Positions 34,240-44,062 of a DNA stretch of 58,327 nt are shown in pieces. Numbering within the stretch: position 1 is the stretch's first letter; every line of letters begins with the position of its first letter. The notes below the pieces were generated by a model. That model was not told the DNA's origin and did not search any database. It saw only the letters and a program-made list of their open reading frames with translations. Source of the stretch: an uncultured Nitrospiraceae bacterium (GTDB taxonomy: Bacteria; Nitrospirota; Thermodesulfovibrionia; Thermodesulfovibrionales; SM23-35); NCBI GenBank assembly GCA_937138415.1, contig CAKZPA010000027.1:1-58327 (forward strand), given 5' to 3'. Made by a program: the position numbers and the translations under genes.

Positions 34240-34854
34240 ATGTTTCTCGTCGGTCTGACCGGGAATTACGGCATGGGGAAGAGCACGGTGCTCAGGATGT
34301 TCGGGGAACTCGGTGCGATCACCTATGACGCTGACGAGATTGTCGCATCGCTTTTACGGGAGGAAGAAATCACGCGGCAAGTTGCGCACGTTCTGGGAAG
34401 CGGTGTTCTCAAGACGAACGGGACGCTGGATAAGGAGAAAGTGGCTCACGTGATCTTTTCCCGTGCGGAACAGAGAGAGGCCCTAGAGGATATCCTCCAT
34501 CCGCTCGTGTTCGAGAGAATCAATAAGCTCCTTTCAGACGCCGGCGCGGAGAACGGTATCGTCGTCGTGGAAGTGCCGCTCCTGTTCGAGCGAAAGTACG
34601 AGGGGGCATTTCAGCGGACCATTACAGTGAAAACGGATACGAAAACCGCTCTCGAGCGGCTCGCTAAAAAGGGGATTGCGCCTAACGACGCCCTCGTACG
34701 TGTCAAAGCCCAGCTCCCGATCGAAGAGAAAGAGGCGCGGTCTGACTATGTAATCGACAATAGCGGAACGCTCGAGGGAACGAAGGATCAAGTGATGACC
34801 GTTTATCGAAAATTACTGCACGAGGCCATGCATGGAGATCGTCGTCGGTCTTGA
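34240..34854 (+). CDS. coaE: Dephospho-CoA kinase
   Basis: 204 residues. Final kinase of CoA synthesis. P-loop GLTGNYGMGKST (residues 5-16), ITYDADEIVASLL (the T.DAD substrate motif), ILHPLVFERI and EVPLLFERKYEGAF are CoaE signatures. ATG 34240 is chosen because the fold begins with FLVGLTG; upstream in-frame sequence is not homologous. Its C-terminus overlaps ribF by 23 nt. Confidence 0.94.
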   Translation: MFLVGLTGNYGMGKSTVLRMFGELGAITYDADEIVASLLREEEITRQVAHVLGSGVLKTNGTLDKEKVAHVIFSRAEQREALEDILHPLVFERINKLLSDAGAENGIVVVEVPLLFERKYEGAFQRTITVKTDTKTALERLAKKGIAPNDALVRVKAQLPIEEKEARSDYVIDNSGTLEGTKDQVMTVYRKLLHEAMHGDRRRS

Positions 34855-35773
34855 AGCGTTAGAAAAACCTTATCCGAATACGGTGCTCACCATAGGAAAT
34901 TACGACGGGGTGCACCTTGGCCACCAGAAGATCCTCTCCGCGGTGGTGAAAAAGGCCGCCGAGACCGGGGGAACCTCGATGGTGATGACGTTCGATCCTC
35001 ACCCGGTGAAGGTGATCGCGCCAGACAAACAAATCAAGCTCCTCACGACCACGGCCGAGAAGGCGCGCCTCCTCGAATCCGCCGGAATACAGGTATTGCT
35101 CCTCGTCAATTTCAACAGGGAGTTCGCGAACACACCCGCCGAGGACTTCATCGAGGAAATCCTCGTGAAAAAGCTCCGCGTTCGGGAAGTCATCGTCGGC
35201 GATCACTATACGTTCGGCAAACAGAAAAGAGGCACGATCGATCTCCTCAAAAAGTACGGCAAGCTCCGGGGGTTCGGCGTTCAAGCGATAAAAAATGTGA
35301 CCGTGCACGGCAACGTCGTGAGCAGCAGCGCGGTCCGGTCGCTCATCCAGCGGGGAGCCGTATCCGAAGCGGCACAGTACCTTGGGAGGGCGTATTCCAT
35401 CGAGGGAACGGTGATCAGGGGGAAAGGGAGAGGACAGCGGATTCTCAACATTCCGACGGCGAATATCACCACACCGGTCGAGATCGTCCCGCGGGAAGGA
35501 GTATACGCGGTGAGGGTCTCGCTGCGGGGAAACACCTACGATGGCGTGGCAAATATCGGAAAGAATCCGACATTCGGCAACGGACAGCTCAGTTACGAAG
35601 TCCACCTCTTCAGTTTCTCCGGGAATCTTCTCGGGGAGCACATCAGGATAGAATTCATCGAGCGCATTCGAGCCGAGCGTACATTCCCCGACGCGGCGAG
35701 CCTCGAAAAGCAGATACGCGACGATATCGAATGTGCCCGACGGCTCCTCAGGGAAAGAAGCCGCGAATCATGA
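34832..35773 (+). CDS. ribF: Bifunctional riboflavin kinase/FAD synthetase
   Basis: 313 residues. The N-terminal nucleotidyl-transferase half has TIGNYDGVHLGHQKIL (the GxH..H motif), FDPHPVKVI, VGDHYTFGKQKRG and VSSSAVRSLIQRGAV; the C-terminal kinase half has GTVIRGKGRGQRILNIPTAN with the conserved NxPTAN motif, GVYAVRV and NIGKNPTFGN. Overlaps coaE, and its end overlaps the convergent LuxR-type gene by 6 nt. Confidence 0.95.
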   Translation: MEIVVGLEALEKPYPNTVLTIGNYDGVHLGHQKILSAVVKKAAETGGTSMVMTFDPHPVKVIAPDKQIKLLTTTAEKARLLESAGIQVLLLVNFNREFANTPAEDFIEEILVKKLRVREVIVGDHYTFGKQKRGTIDLLKKYGKLRGFGVQAIKNVTVHGNVVSSSAVRSLIQRGAVSEAAQYLGRAYSIEGTVIRGKGRGQRILNIPTANITTPVEIVPREGVYAVRVSLRGNTYDGVANIGKNPTFGNGQLSYEVHLFSFSGNLLGEHIRIEFIERIRAERTFPDAASLEKQIRDDIECARRLLRERSRES

Positions 35774-36322
35774 AGCCCCGGCGGTATTCATGAGCAGCCG
35801 CGCGAGGTCGAATCTGTTTTCCACTCCCGATTTCAGGTAGATGTTGCTCAAATGATCCTTTACCGTCTGCTCGGCAATCTCGAGTTCTTCGGCGATTTCG
35901 GCATTCTTGAGACCATCGAGCACCCGCCTGAGGATGTCGGTTTCCCGCCGGGTCAATCTCAGTTGCTTGCGCACTTCGTTCATATCGAGTTTCTGGGAAA
36001 CCCGCTCTTCGATAATGAATACCCCGACGAAAGGACCGGGGATCTCCGATACGAAAAATTTGAAGATCCAATTGCTCGACGATCCGTCGAGCCGTCTGCA
36101 GAGATAGACCTCGCCCGGGAACGATGAGTGGAGGCTCGCCGTGGCAAGAGCGTCGAATATCCTCCGCGCCAACTGAGGAATCTCCTCGGGAAGGAAATAT
36201 CGCTTGAGAAAATGCGATGCCGCTCTGTTGGTATAGTATTGGTTGAGCTTCCGCGTGTAGACGATGACGCCTATCGGCAGTTTATCCATGATTACCCGTA
36301 TCACGTCATCCATAGTTGCCAC
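35768..36322 (-). CDS. LuxR-type transcriptional regulator with PAS-like domain
   Basis: 184 residues. The C-terminal ~60 residues are a GerE/LuxR helix-turn-helix ([57 protein letters not shown]). The N-terminal ~110 residues look like a single PAS domain ([31 protein letters not shown]), so it probably senses a cytoplasmic signal. There is no receiver domain. Start ATG 36322 with GAGAGGTGG upstream. Targets unknown. Confidence 0.8.
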   Translation of the reverse strand: MATMDDVIRVIMDKLPIGVIVYTRKLNQYYTNRAASHFLKRYFLPEEIPQLARRIFDALATASLHSSFPGEVYLCRRLDGSSSNWIFKFFVSEIPGPFVGVFIIEERVSQKLDMNEVRKQLRLTRRETDILRRVLDGLKNAEIAEELEIAEQTVKDHLSNIYLKSGVENRFDLARLLMNTAGAS

Positions 36323-36508
36323 CTCTCGGTCGGTATGAATGTCGGTTTATATAATAGCCGAAAACGCGTCCGATCGGTTGTGATCGGCATCAGCGTCGGA
36401 TTTTTTCGAGCCTATTCCTTGCCCCGGCGGCACGACCATGGGCAGCTCGCTTGCCAAAGAAGAGACAATTCTTTTATTATTAAGATATTTCTGACGAGGA
36501 GGATCACG

Positions 36509-36709
36509 TTGAAAGAGGGCATTCATCCACAGTACCAGGAGACGAGAGTGGAATGCGCATGCGGTGAGACATTCGTGACGCGTTCGACGAAGCAGAAGAT
36601 CCACGTCGATATCTGTTCGAAGTGCCACCCGTTTTTCACCGGCAAACAGAAAATCGTCGACGCGGAAGGCCGCGTGGAGAAATTCAAGAAAAAGTACGAG
36701 AAGAAGTAG
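36509..36709 (+). CDS. rpmE: 50S ribosomal protein L31 (zinc-binding type)
   Basis: 66 residues, the usual length. [11 protein letters not shown] at the N-terminus, then [12 protein letters not shown] and [14 protein letters not shown] supply the zinc cysteines, and a C-terminal Lys-rich tail. The start is TTG 36509 with AGGAGGA (36497-36503). A perfect intrinsic terminator follows, but DUF1385 and prfA continue downstream, a common gene order. Confidence 0.95.
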   Translation: MKEGIHPQYQETRVECACGETFVTRSTKQKIHVDICSKCHPFFTGKQKIVDAEGRVEKFKKKYEKK

Positions 36710-36727
36710 GGACGAAGAGAGGGACAG

Positions 36728-36764
36728 GCCGTTAGTTGCCCCGGTGTAACTAACGGCTTTTGTT
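36728..36764 (+). terminator. Intrinsic terminator after rpmE
   Basis: GCCGTTAGTT (36728-36737) and AACTAACGGC (36748-36757), a perfect 10-bp stem with a 10-nt loop followed by TTTTGTTT. Confidence 0.85.
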
Positions 36765-36848
36765 TGAACTCTCGAAGACCTTTTTCGGGTGACAAACGGC
36801 GGATACGGGTCTGCGAGAAAAGGTCAAACGAAATCCCACCGTGCACGC

Positions 36849-37727
36849 ATGAAAAACATCGGCGGACAGGCAGTCATAGAAGGCGTCATGATGAAGGGGC
36901 GGAAGAGCTGGACCGTTGCGGTCCGGAGCCGGAACGGGGATATCCTCGTCAAAACGGAGATGTTGTCGGAACTCCCGAAGATCTTCCGGCTTCCGATCTT
37001 TCGCGGATGCGTCGCGCTCTTCTACGCTCTTTTCATCGGTATCAAGGCGATCGAATTTTCAGCCAATAAGGCTTTCGAGGAAGAGGAAGGGAAACCGCTC
37101 GGTTCCGCATCGATGATCATGACCATCGCCCTCGCTGTGTTTTTGGGAGTCGCGCTTTTCGTCTTTCTCCCCCTCTACGCGACCAAACTGCTCGGTCTCC
37201 TGTTTCATTCCGTTGCGGGAAACTCCTTCGTCTTCAATCTCGTCGACGGTGTGATCAGGGTGATCGTCTTCCTCGCGTATATCGTTTCCGTGGGTACGTG
37301 GAAAGAGATGAGACGAATCTTCGAGTACCATGGCGCCGAACACAAGGTCATCCACGCGTACGAAAACGGTCACGATCTGACAGTGGACAACATCAAAACG
37401 CACAGCCCCCTCCATCCGCGCTGCGGCACGAGTTTTCTCCTCATCGTGATGATCACGAGTATCGTCGTCTTCTCGTTCATCCCGCAGGAGTGGTCTTTTA
37501 TTGACAAGTTTCTCTCCCGTCTCGTGCTCATTCCGCTCGTTGCGGGCCTCTCCTACGAGATGTTGAAGCTGTCCGCCCGCATGAAGGACAATCTCCTCAT
37601 GCGCCTCATGATTCAACCCGGTTTGATGCTCCAGCGGCTGACAACAAGAGAGCCGGATGAATCTCAGATCGAAGTGGCGATGAAGGCCCTCCAGGAGGTG
37701 CTCCTGACGGAAGAATCCCATGCTTGA
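36849..37727 (+). CDS. DUF1385 membrane protein
   Basis: 292 residues. The N-terminus has the family signature [13 protein letters not shown], and [17 protein letters not shown] with [15 protein letters not shown] follow; about five membrane segments. It occurs between rpmE and prfA in many bacteria but has no established function; the His/Glu residues in YHGAEHK suggest a catalytic or metal site (inference). The stop overlaps prfA by 8 nt. Confidence 0.9.
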   Translation: MKNIGGQAVIEGVMMKGRKSWTVAVRSRNGDILVKTEMLSELPKIFRLPIFRGCVALFYALFIGIKAIEFSANKAFEEEEGKPLGSASMIMTIALAVFLGVALFVFLPLYATKLLGLLFHSVAGNSFVFNLVDGVIRVIVFLAYIVSVGTWKEMRRIFEYHGAEHKVIHAYENGHDLTVDNIKTHSPLHPRCGTSFLLIVMITSIVVFSFIPQEWSFIDKFLSRLVLIPLVAGLSYEMLKLSARMKDNLLMRLMIQPGLMLQRLTTREPDESQIEVAMKALQEVLLTEESHA

Positions 37728-38781
37728 GAAGCTCAAAGCCATAGAGCACAAGTACGAAGAGCTCACGAAATTGTTGATGGAGCCGGAGGTCCTCTCGAAA
37801 CCGGCTGAGCTCCAAAAATACTCGAAGGAACAGGCCGACCTCCTCCCGTTAGTCGAAAAAATCAGGGAGTACAGCCACCTCATGGACGAGATCGTCAGCG
37901 TCGAGGAACTGCTCCGCAGCGGCGATGGCGACATCCGCGAACTCGCGCAGGCGGAACTCGAAACGCTCAAGGAGAGAAAACCGAAGATCGAGGAAGAACT
38001 CAAGATCATGCTCCTGCCCAAGGATCCTCGTGACGAAAAGAATGTCATTCTCGAAATTCGGGCGGGAACCGGTGGAGAAGAGGCGGCTCTTTTTGCGGCC
38101 GACCTCCTTCGCATGTACCTCAAGTACGCGGAACGTAAACGATGGAAAGTCGAGACGATCGAGATGAACCCGACCGGCCTCGGCGGTATCAAAGAGGTCA
38201 TCGTCTCGATACAGGGGAAGAATGCGTACAGCCGTCTCAAGTACGAAAGCGGGGTGCACAGGGTCCAGCGCGTCCCTGTGACCGAGGCATCGGGGAGAAT
38301 CCACACGTCCGCATCGACCGTTGCCGTGCTCCCCGATGCGGAGGACGTCGACATCAAAGTCGATGAAAGAGATCTTCGGATCGACACGTTCTGTTCCTCG
38401 GGACCGGGGGGTCAGGGGGTCAATACGACGTATTCCGCAGTCCGTATCGTCCATATCCCGACCGGATTGATCGTCCAGTGTCAGGACGAACGATCGCAGA
38501 TCAAGAACAAAGAGAAGGCGATGAAAGTTTTGCGATCTCGCCTTTACGAGATCGAGATGGAGCGGCAGGAGAGAGAGCGCGCGTCCGAGAGAAAAGCACA
38601 GGTTGGGACAGGGGACAGGAGCGAAAAGATCAGAACGTATAACTTTCCCCAGAACCGCGTGACGGACCACCGTATCGGCTTCACTCTCCACAAACTCGAA
38701 CAGGTTCTCGAAGGCGACATCGACGAGATCATCGATGCCCTCATCACTCACTACCAGGCCGAAAAACTCAAAGAAATCTGA
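37720..38781 (+). CDS. prfA: Peptide chain release factor 1
   Basis: 353 residues. Recognises UAA/UAG and hydrolyses peptidyl-tRNA. Domain I helices at the N-terminus, then the catalytic GSGGQ-equivalent [40 protein letters not shown], and the C-terminal [37 protein letters not shown] contains the RF1 PxT-type recognition stretch PVT. Usual neighbour prmC is missing downstream. Confidence 0.96.
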   Translation: MLEKLKAIEHKYEELTKLLMEPEVLSKPAELQKYSKEQADLLPLVEKIREYSHLMDEIVSVEELLRSGDGDIRELAQAELETLKERKPKIEEELKIMLLPKDPRDEKNVILEIRAGTGGEEAALFAADLLRMYLKYAERKRWKVETIEMNPTGLGGIKEVIVSIQGKNAYSRLKYESGVHRVQRVPVTEASGRIHTSASTVAVLPDAEDVDIKVDERDLRIDTFCSSGPGGQGVNTTYSAVRIVHIPTGLIVQCQDERSQIKNKEKAMKVLRSRLYEIEMERQERERASERKAQVGTGDRSEKIRTYNFPQNRVTDHRIGFTLHKLEQVLEGDIDEIIDALITHYQAEKLKEI

Positions 38782-38800
38782 TGCGCCGTGATATGATGGT

Positions 38801-39211
38801 GTGCATCTGAAAAACCTGAAATCGGCTCTCTCCAGATTAATGAGAGACATGTTCCACCCACACGAAATTTTTCGCGTGCTTGGACAGGACCGTTATACGA
38901 GCCTGAAAATACGAGTCGTCTTGCTCGATGTATTCCTCGCGATAGCGCCGCTCTTCATCGTTATAACGATCAGTTATTTCTGGTTCCAGAACACTTTGGC
39001 GGAAGATTTCTACAAACAGTTGCAGTGGGAAATTCAGAACACAAAACAGACCATCGAATTCTTCGTGGATGGAAGACTTGCTGCACGCAAGTTCATCACC
39101 TCGACATATTCCTATGAACAGTTGTCAGACCATGCATGTGTGTCTAAAACTATCTCCAATTTCAGTCACATGAGCATTGCGGAGGGCGTCGAGGCGATCA
39201 AAGCCGTGTAG
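38801..39211 (+). pseudogene. Truncated N-terminus of a membrane sensor (dCache-type)
   Basis: Up to 136 residues if read from GTG 38801 (ATG 38840 or 38849 are alternatives): a cytoplasmic start (FHPHEIFRVLGQDRYTSLKI), one membrane helix (LDVFLAIAPLFIVITISYFW) and the beginning of an extracellular cache-like domain (RLAARKFITSTYSYEQLSD). The similarity then decays and the frame stops; no kinase domain follows. The remains point to the sensor that would have partnered the response regulator at 39628. A TGATATGAT extended -10 (38789-38797) lies directly upstream. Confidence 0.6.
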
Positions 39212-39615
39212 CACTGTAACCAGTCCGCCGCGCAAGAAAAGGGAAAATACGTGTCGGCATGCCTTTTTTCTCTCCTTTTACTGTCTCAGTTTGGCAATCC
39301 GGCTGGGGTTGCATAGCTTCACTGACCGCTTTAGCTCTTGAGACTCATGCTCTGAGCTTACTACGCCGGATCCCCTCCACAAATAACGCGAATCATCGTC
39401 CTAAAATACTATCTTCATTACAAGTCAAAATTTTTGTTGGGTAATGTGCTCCACGTGATTCAGTACACGCAATCGCTCAGAGATTATGCACAGTTCATCC
39501 CTAACGAAGAACCCTCAAAAAAAGTTACTGAAGCAGCGCTTGTCTTCAGCGGCAAGCCACCTTTTTTCCTCTTGACTATCCGAGCTGAAACGTTTACCAT
39601 ACTGTTATTTAGCAT
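39212..39615. other. Gene-free, decayed segment
   Basis: About 400 nt, more AT-rich than its surroundings, with no frame of convincing coding character on either strand. It probably holds the eroded remainder of the sensor kinase. I see no riboswitch or terminator I can support. Confidence 0.5.
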
Positions 39616-39627
39616 ATGCTTATTGTC

Positions 39628-40365
39628 ATGCCTGTGCGCAACATCCTCATTGTTGACGATGACCCGTGCATCAGAGATATTCTCCGGAGTATCTTGGATT
39701 GTTTCTCTCTGATTCACGAAGCCGCGACATATGGCGATGCGATGAAGTTGCCGCCTCGATCGATCGATCTCGCCATCATCGATTACGTTCTCCCTGATCG
39801 CGACGGTTTCGAGGTGATGCAGTCGCTCAGAGAGTGCAATCCCGCCCTGCCGATTATCCTCATGACGGGGCATGGTGATGAAGACATCGCGGTACGCGCG
39901 CTCAGGGCAAGAGTCATAGATTACATGAAGAAACCCCTGAATCTCGTCTACGTCAAGCAGAGGGTCTCGGCAATACTCGGCACCGACGCTCCCAGGTCTG
40001 ACCCCTCCAGTCACTCCGACTGCGACAGTCATCTTGAAAAGGCCGTGGGCTTTATCCACTCCCATTATATGGAAGAGATCTCCCTGGCCGCGACCGCGCG
40101 CACGGCGGGAATGAGCGTATCCAGTTTCTGCCGGGCTTTCAAGGCGACATTTAACCTGTGCTTCTCCTCGTACCTGAATCGGGTGAGGATGCAGAGTGCC
40201 GCACAGCGCCTCAAAAAGGCGGACGTCAGCATCACGGACATAGCGTTCTCGGTAGGCTTCAGGCACGTTGGGCACTTCAACAGGGTCTTCAGAGCGACCT
40301 ACAAGATGTCCCCGCGGGAATACCGAAAGCGTGTCACCGGGGAAGTGAAGAGCGCTCACGACTGA
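39628..40365 (+). CDS. Response regulator with AraC-type DNA-binding domain
   Basis: 245 residues from ATG 39628 (ATG 39616 also possible). Receiver domain: NILIVDDDPCIRDI with the acidic pair, AIIDYVLPDRDGFEV with the phospho-acceptor Asp, MTGHGDED and the conserved Lys in YMKKPLN. C-terminal AraC/XylS double helix-turn-helix: ISLAATARTAGMSVSSFCRA and ITDIAFSVGFRHVGHFNRVF, ending KMSPREYRKRV. Its likely sensor upstream is broken. The last 10 nt overlap the convergent P-type ATPase gene. No Shine-Dalgarno; TATGCT lies 7 nt before ATG 39628. Confidence 0.85.
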   Translation: MPVRNILIVDDDPCIRDILRSILDCFSLIHEAATYGDAMKLPPRSIDLAIIDYVLPDRDGFEVMQSLRECNPALPIILMTGHGDEDIAVRALRARVIDYMKKPLNLVYVKQRVSAILGTDAPRSDPSSHSDCDSHLEKAVGFIHSHYMEEISLAATARTAGMSVSSFCRAFKATFNLCFSSYLNRVRMQSAAQRLKKADVSITDIAFSVGFRHVGHFNRVFRATYKMSPREYRKRVTGEVKSAHD

Positions 40366-43028
40366 CCCGGCGCTCTCCGTCTCACAATCATTTTTCTCGC
40401 TTCATCGGACAGGACCAGAACCACTGCGAACGGGATAAGAAACAACCAGACATTCAGCCCGAGAGGCGCTGTGCCGAAAATCTTGTTGCCGACGGGATGG
40501 TACACGATGAAGAACTGGAGGGCGAGTTCGACGGCGATACCCCAGAAAATCAGCCTGTTGCGGAACAACCCGGTATCGAGGACCGAGGCACGGTCGGAAC
40601 GGCACGCGAAAACATTTCCTGTCTGCGTCACGATGATGCCTGTCAGGCACGCCGTCGTCGCCGTCATATACAAAGTATCGTGCGGAGCGAGAGTCTCCCC
40701 CCATGTCCATCCCCCGCCACGCAACACATAGAAGAAGCCGCACATGCACGCAACCGCCTCTATCGGACCGAGGAAGAGATAGGATCTCGTCAACAACGGG
40801 GCGCCGAGAAGACGTTCCTCGACGCGTCTCGGCGGTCTCTTCATGACGTCCGACATCGGTTTCTCCGCGCCCAGTGCTAAGGCAGGGATCATGTCAGTCC
40901 CGAGATCGACCGCCAATATCTGGAGAATCGTGAGCGGAAGGGGTATCCCGAACAGAATGTACGCGACATAGGGAACCGCCTCGGGAATATTCGAGGCAAA
41001 TATGTACGTGAGGAACTTTTTGATATTCTCGAAGACGGTTCGCCCCTCTTCAATGGCGCTCACGATCGTCGCAAAATTATCATCGAGCAGAACCATATCC
41101 GACGCCTCCCTCGCGACATCGGTACCCGTCGTGCCCATCGAAATCCCGATGTCCGCCTTTTTGAGAGCCGGCGCATCGTTCACTCCGTCACCGGTCACCG
41201 CGACGATCTCTCCTTCATCTTTCAGGAGTGAAACGACCCGCATCTTGTGTTTCGGCGTCATGCGTGCGAAAATGACTTCCCGCGCCGTGAGTTTTTCCTT
41301 CAATTCCTCGTCGCCCATCCGATTGAATGCGTGACCTTCGATCACCATGGGCTCTGCCCGAACGAGACCAATCTCCCTTGCGATTGCGACGGCGGTCCTG
41401 CTCGCATCGCCCGTGATCATGATGACCCTGATCCCCGCGTTTCTGCACTTTTCGATCGCCTCGGGAACCTCGTCTCGCGGGGGATCCTCGAGACCTATGA
41501 GCCCGGCAAGCACCGTATCGGATTCAACACTGCCCTCATGATAGGAAATCCCCAAATCTCGATACGCAAAAGCGAGCACCCTGAGCCCGCCGTCCATGAG
41601 GGAATGCGCCGCACCGGTGATTCGTGTTTTCATTTCGTCCGTGAGCGCGAGCACGTTTGCCTCGAAAAGAACTTTCGTGCACAGCGGCACGATGCTCTCC
41701 GGCGCGCCCTTTGCGTAAGCGAACACTCTTCCGGAAGGGCCGGTGATATCCGTTCGTCTGCGATGGACGGTCGTCATCCGCTTCCTCTCCGCATCGAAGG
41801 GGATTTCCTGTATTCGATCTTCGCTCACCTCGCCGAGCACGCCACGTGCAAAGGAGAGCAACGCCCGGTCGGTCGGATCACCCCGATACCGTCTTTCGAC
41901 ATACCGCGCATTATTGCAGAGGCTCGCTGCCATCAGCAGTTCCTCCGCCTCCTCCTTCGCCACCTCATGGGCACCGACAATCTTTCCACCGTACCAGACC
42001 TGTTTCACCGCCATCTCATTCCTCGTGAGCGTTCCGGTCTTATCGGTACAGATGACGGTGACGGCACCGAGGGTCTCGACCGATGTCAGGGTTTTTATCA
42101 GTGCCTTCCGCTTCGCCATCCTCTGGCTCCCCATAGCGAGTGCCAGCGTCATCGTCGGCAGCATCCCCTCCGGGATGAGCGCGACCGTGATACCGATGGC
42201 GAAGAGGAAGTTATCCCAGAAGCTGCGTCCGGCGAAAAAACCGATCGAAAAGAATGAGAGGCCGACCGCGAGCGCTACCGTTGCGATAATTCTCGTGGCT
42301 CGCACAATCTCCTTCTGCAGGGGGCTGAGGCCCGTTTCGACTGCGCTCGTGAGGTGGGCGATGCGTCCGAACTCGGTCATCATTCCCGTCGCAAACACGA
42401 CCGCCCTGCCGGAACCGCTCATGACCATCGTCCCGGCAAATACGATGTTCCCGCTCTCGAGAAGATCCGCGTCGCACGGTTCGGCATTTCTCGAGACCGG
42501 CTCGGATTCACCTGTGAGCGGCGCGTGGTTGACCTTGAGCCCGGCACACCAAACAAGACGGGCATCAGCCGCAATTTTGTCGCCCTCGGAAAGAACGAGG
42601 ATGTCGCCCGGCACGACCTCGCACGCGTGAACTCCCCTTTCCTTCCCCGACCTGAGCACCGTGACGACGAACGGGAGGAGTTTTTTCAGTTCCTCGAGTG
42701 CCCGCTCGGTCCGGTATTCTTGAAAGAAGGTAAAAGAGGCATTGATGAGAATGACAGCGATGATCGCAAACCCAAGCGTGAGCATGCCCTCTCCCGGATG
42801 CATGTACTCGGAGAGGAAAGAGAGACCCGCGGCAATCCAGAGCAAGACAGCCAAGAAATGGGTGAAGTGAGAGAGGAATCTGAAGAGGAGAGGCTTCCTT
42901 CTGACGCCCCGAATCTCGTTCGGACCGAACTCATCGATCCTCCGCGCAGCCTCTTCGTCCTGGAGGCCGTCGGCATTCGTGATGAGGGCTTCATAGACGT
43001 CCGCTTCGGAAAGGCTCTGGATTCTCAA
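40356..43028 (-). CDS. Cation-transporting P-type ATPase (P2-like)
   Basis: 890 residues. N-terminal cation-ATPase domain (GLQDEEAARRIDEFGPNEIR), actuator LTGESEPVSRN, phosphorylation site VICTDKTGTLTRNEM with the phospho-Asp, nucleotide site KGAPESIVPLC, hinge VAVTGDGVNDAPALKKADIG, and a C-terminal domain with about four membrane segments. The M4 motif reads IPEGMLPTMTLALAMG, closer to PEGLLPTVT than to the PEGLPAVVT of Ca pumps, so the cation is uncertain. Start TTG 43028 is the most sensible by homology, with a weak AGGA upstream. A Usp gene lies 107 nt upstream on the same strand. Confidence 0.9.
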   Translation of the reverse strand: MRIQSLSEADVYEALITNADGLQDEEAARRIDEFGPNEIRGVRRKPLLFRFLSHFTHFLAVLLWIAAGLSFLSEYMHPGEGMLTLGFAIIAVILINASFTFFQEYRTERALEELKKLLPFVVTVLRSGKERGVHACEVVPGDILVLSEGDKIAADARLVWCAGLKVNHAPLTGESEPVSRNAEPCDADLLESGNIVFAGTMVMSGSGRAVVFATGMMTEFGRIAHLTSAVETGLSPLQKEIVRATRIIATVALAVGLSFFSIGFFAGRSFWDNFLFAIGITVALIPEGMLPTMTLALAMGSQRMAKRKALIKTLTSVETLGAVTVICTDKTGTLTRNEMAVKQVWYGGKIVGAHEVAKEEAEELLMAASLCNNARYVERRYRGDPTDRALLSFARGVLGEVSEDRIQEIPFDAERKRMTTVHRRRTDITGPSGRVFAYAKGAPESIVPLCTKVLFEANVLALTDEMKTRITGAAHSLMDGGLRVLAFAYRDLGISYHEGSVESDTVLAGLIGLEDPPRDEVPEAIEKCRNAGIRVIMITGDASRTAVAIAREIGLVRAEPMVIEGHAFNRMGDEELKEKLTAREVIFARMTPKHKMRVVSLLKDEGEIVAVTGDGVNDAPALKKADIGISMGTTGTDVAREASDMVLLDDNFATIVSAIEEGRTVFENIKKFLTYIFASNIPEAVPYVAYILFGIPLPLTILQILAVDLGTDMIPALALGAEKPMSDVMKRPPRRVEERLLGAPLLTRSYLFLGPIEAVACMCGFFYVLRGGGWTWGETLAPHDTLYMTATTACLTGIIVTQTGNVFACRSDRASVLDTGLFRNRLIFWGIAVELALQFFIVYHPVGNKIFGTAPLGLNVWLFLIPFAVVLVLSDEARKMIVRRRAPGQS

Positions 43029-43135
43029 CGCACCCGTGATCCTTCCGTTTCACGATTTCTTCGGGACGATGTCACAGCCTCAGGCGTTCCGGGGAATCAT
43101 TCTCGGTCAGGGAACGGACCGATCCATCGGAGGTT

Positions 43136-43984
43136 TCACCATCGATCCGCGATTAGCCAGGGTTTGAAGACAATGAGATTGCAGGGAGTCTCCCGAAGTA
43201 CCGTCTCGACTGGATTTCCCCCCATGATGCTCCGGACGAGGCTCCGTTCGCTCGCCCCCATGACGATGAGGTCATTCCTCTTGTGGGCGGCTTCAATGGT
43301 GATCTCCCGGGCGATGTCGCCGTACCGTATCTTCTTTTCGTGCGTGACGTCAAACCGCCTGAGACACTCGGCGAACGACTCGATGTCTTTCGGTACGCCC
43401 GATTCCCGCCGTAGCGCCGCGAGGTGCGCGGCGCCATGAAAGTATCCCGCGATCGGTTCCGCGAGGTGGAAGAGGGTAATTTTCGCATCGAAGGCCTCCG
43501 CCAGTTTTGCGACGAAACACGACGGCTCCTTTATCGTGACCATCCTGCCACGCAGCGGGACGAGGATATTCTTCGGAGACACTCTCCCCATGTGCACCAC
43601 TCTCACGAGAGCGACCGAACAGGGCAGATTAAGGATCAACGCCTTCGCGAGGGTTCTCTGGAAGAATCGCTTCTCCAGGTCTTCCCTGCGGGTCGAGGCA
43701 AAGAGGATATCCGCCCGATTCCGCTCGATGGCGTCCCGAATCTTCGCGAAAGGCTCCCCGCGTTCCGTGATGCTCTCGACATCGATCTCCTGACGCTCGG
43801 CTTCCCTGAAGAGGCGTCCGAGAGCCGCCTCGGCGCGTCGAAACGCTTCCGCCTTCATACCCGCCTCCGCCACAAAAAACAGAGTGAGAGGAGCGCGGCA
43901 CGCACGTGCGAGGGCAAGGGCATAGCGCGCGGCGACCTCCGAATTCGTGTATTCGTTCACCGCTGCAACAATGCGCCGATACAT
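43136..43984 (-). CDS. Tandem universal stress protein (two UspA domains)
   Basis: 282 residues with two UspA-like domains: the first from YRRIVAAVNEYTNSEVAARY, the second from NILVPLRGRMVTIKEPSCFV to NDLIVMGASERSLVRSIMGG with NPVETVLRETPCNLIVF, the G2xG9xS/T-type ATP motif. It probably accompanies the ATPase in stress response (inference). ATG 43984 is chosen because TTGTGA-N17-TATAAT ends 6 nt upstream; longer frames are not homologous. Confidence 0.85.
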   Translation of the reverse strand: MYRRIVAAVNEYTNSEVAARYALALARACRAPLTLFFVAEAGMKAEAFRRAEAALGRLFREAERQEIDVESITERGEPFAKIRDAIERNRADILFASTRREDLEKRFFQRTLAKALILNLPCSVALVRVVHMGRVSPKNILVPLRGRMVTIKEPSCFVAKLAEAFDAKITLFHLAEPIAGYFHGAAHLAALRRESGVPKDIESFAECLRRFDVTHEKKIRYGDIAREITIEAAHKRNDLIVMGASERSLVRSIMGGNPVETVLRETPCNLIVFKPWLIADRW

Positions 43985-43990
43985 GGACTC

Positions 43991-44019
43991 ATTATAGCGA
44001 GCCCATCGACAAATCACAA
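43991..44019 (-). promoter_or_regulatory. Sigma-70-type promoter of the Usp gene
   Basis: TTGTGA (44019-44014), 17-nt spacer, TATAAT (43996-43991) on the minus strand; the -10 ends 6 nt before the ATG. Confidence 0.65.
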
Positions 44020-44047
44020 CGGCGCGCGATGTCGATCGGTCGCCTCG

Positions 44048-44056
44048 TGGTAGAAT
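44048..44056 (+). promoter_or_regulatory. Extended -10 promoter of the heptosyltransferase operon
   Basis: TGGTAGAAT, ending 6 nt before GTG 44063; divergent from the Usp promoter. Confidence 0.55.
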
Positions 44057-44062
44057 ATTCAT

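Noticed and set aside
37059-38387. A minus-strand frame of 442 codons opposite DUF1385 and prfA
   Set aside because: Runs across two conserved genes and their junction; Ser/Arg-rich product without a domain.
39212-39615. A riboswitch in the gap before the response regulator
   Set aside because: I compared it with cyclic-di-GMP and cobalamin consensus features from memory and found no match.
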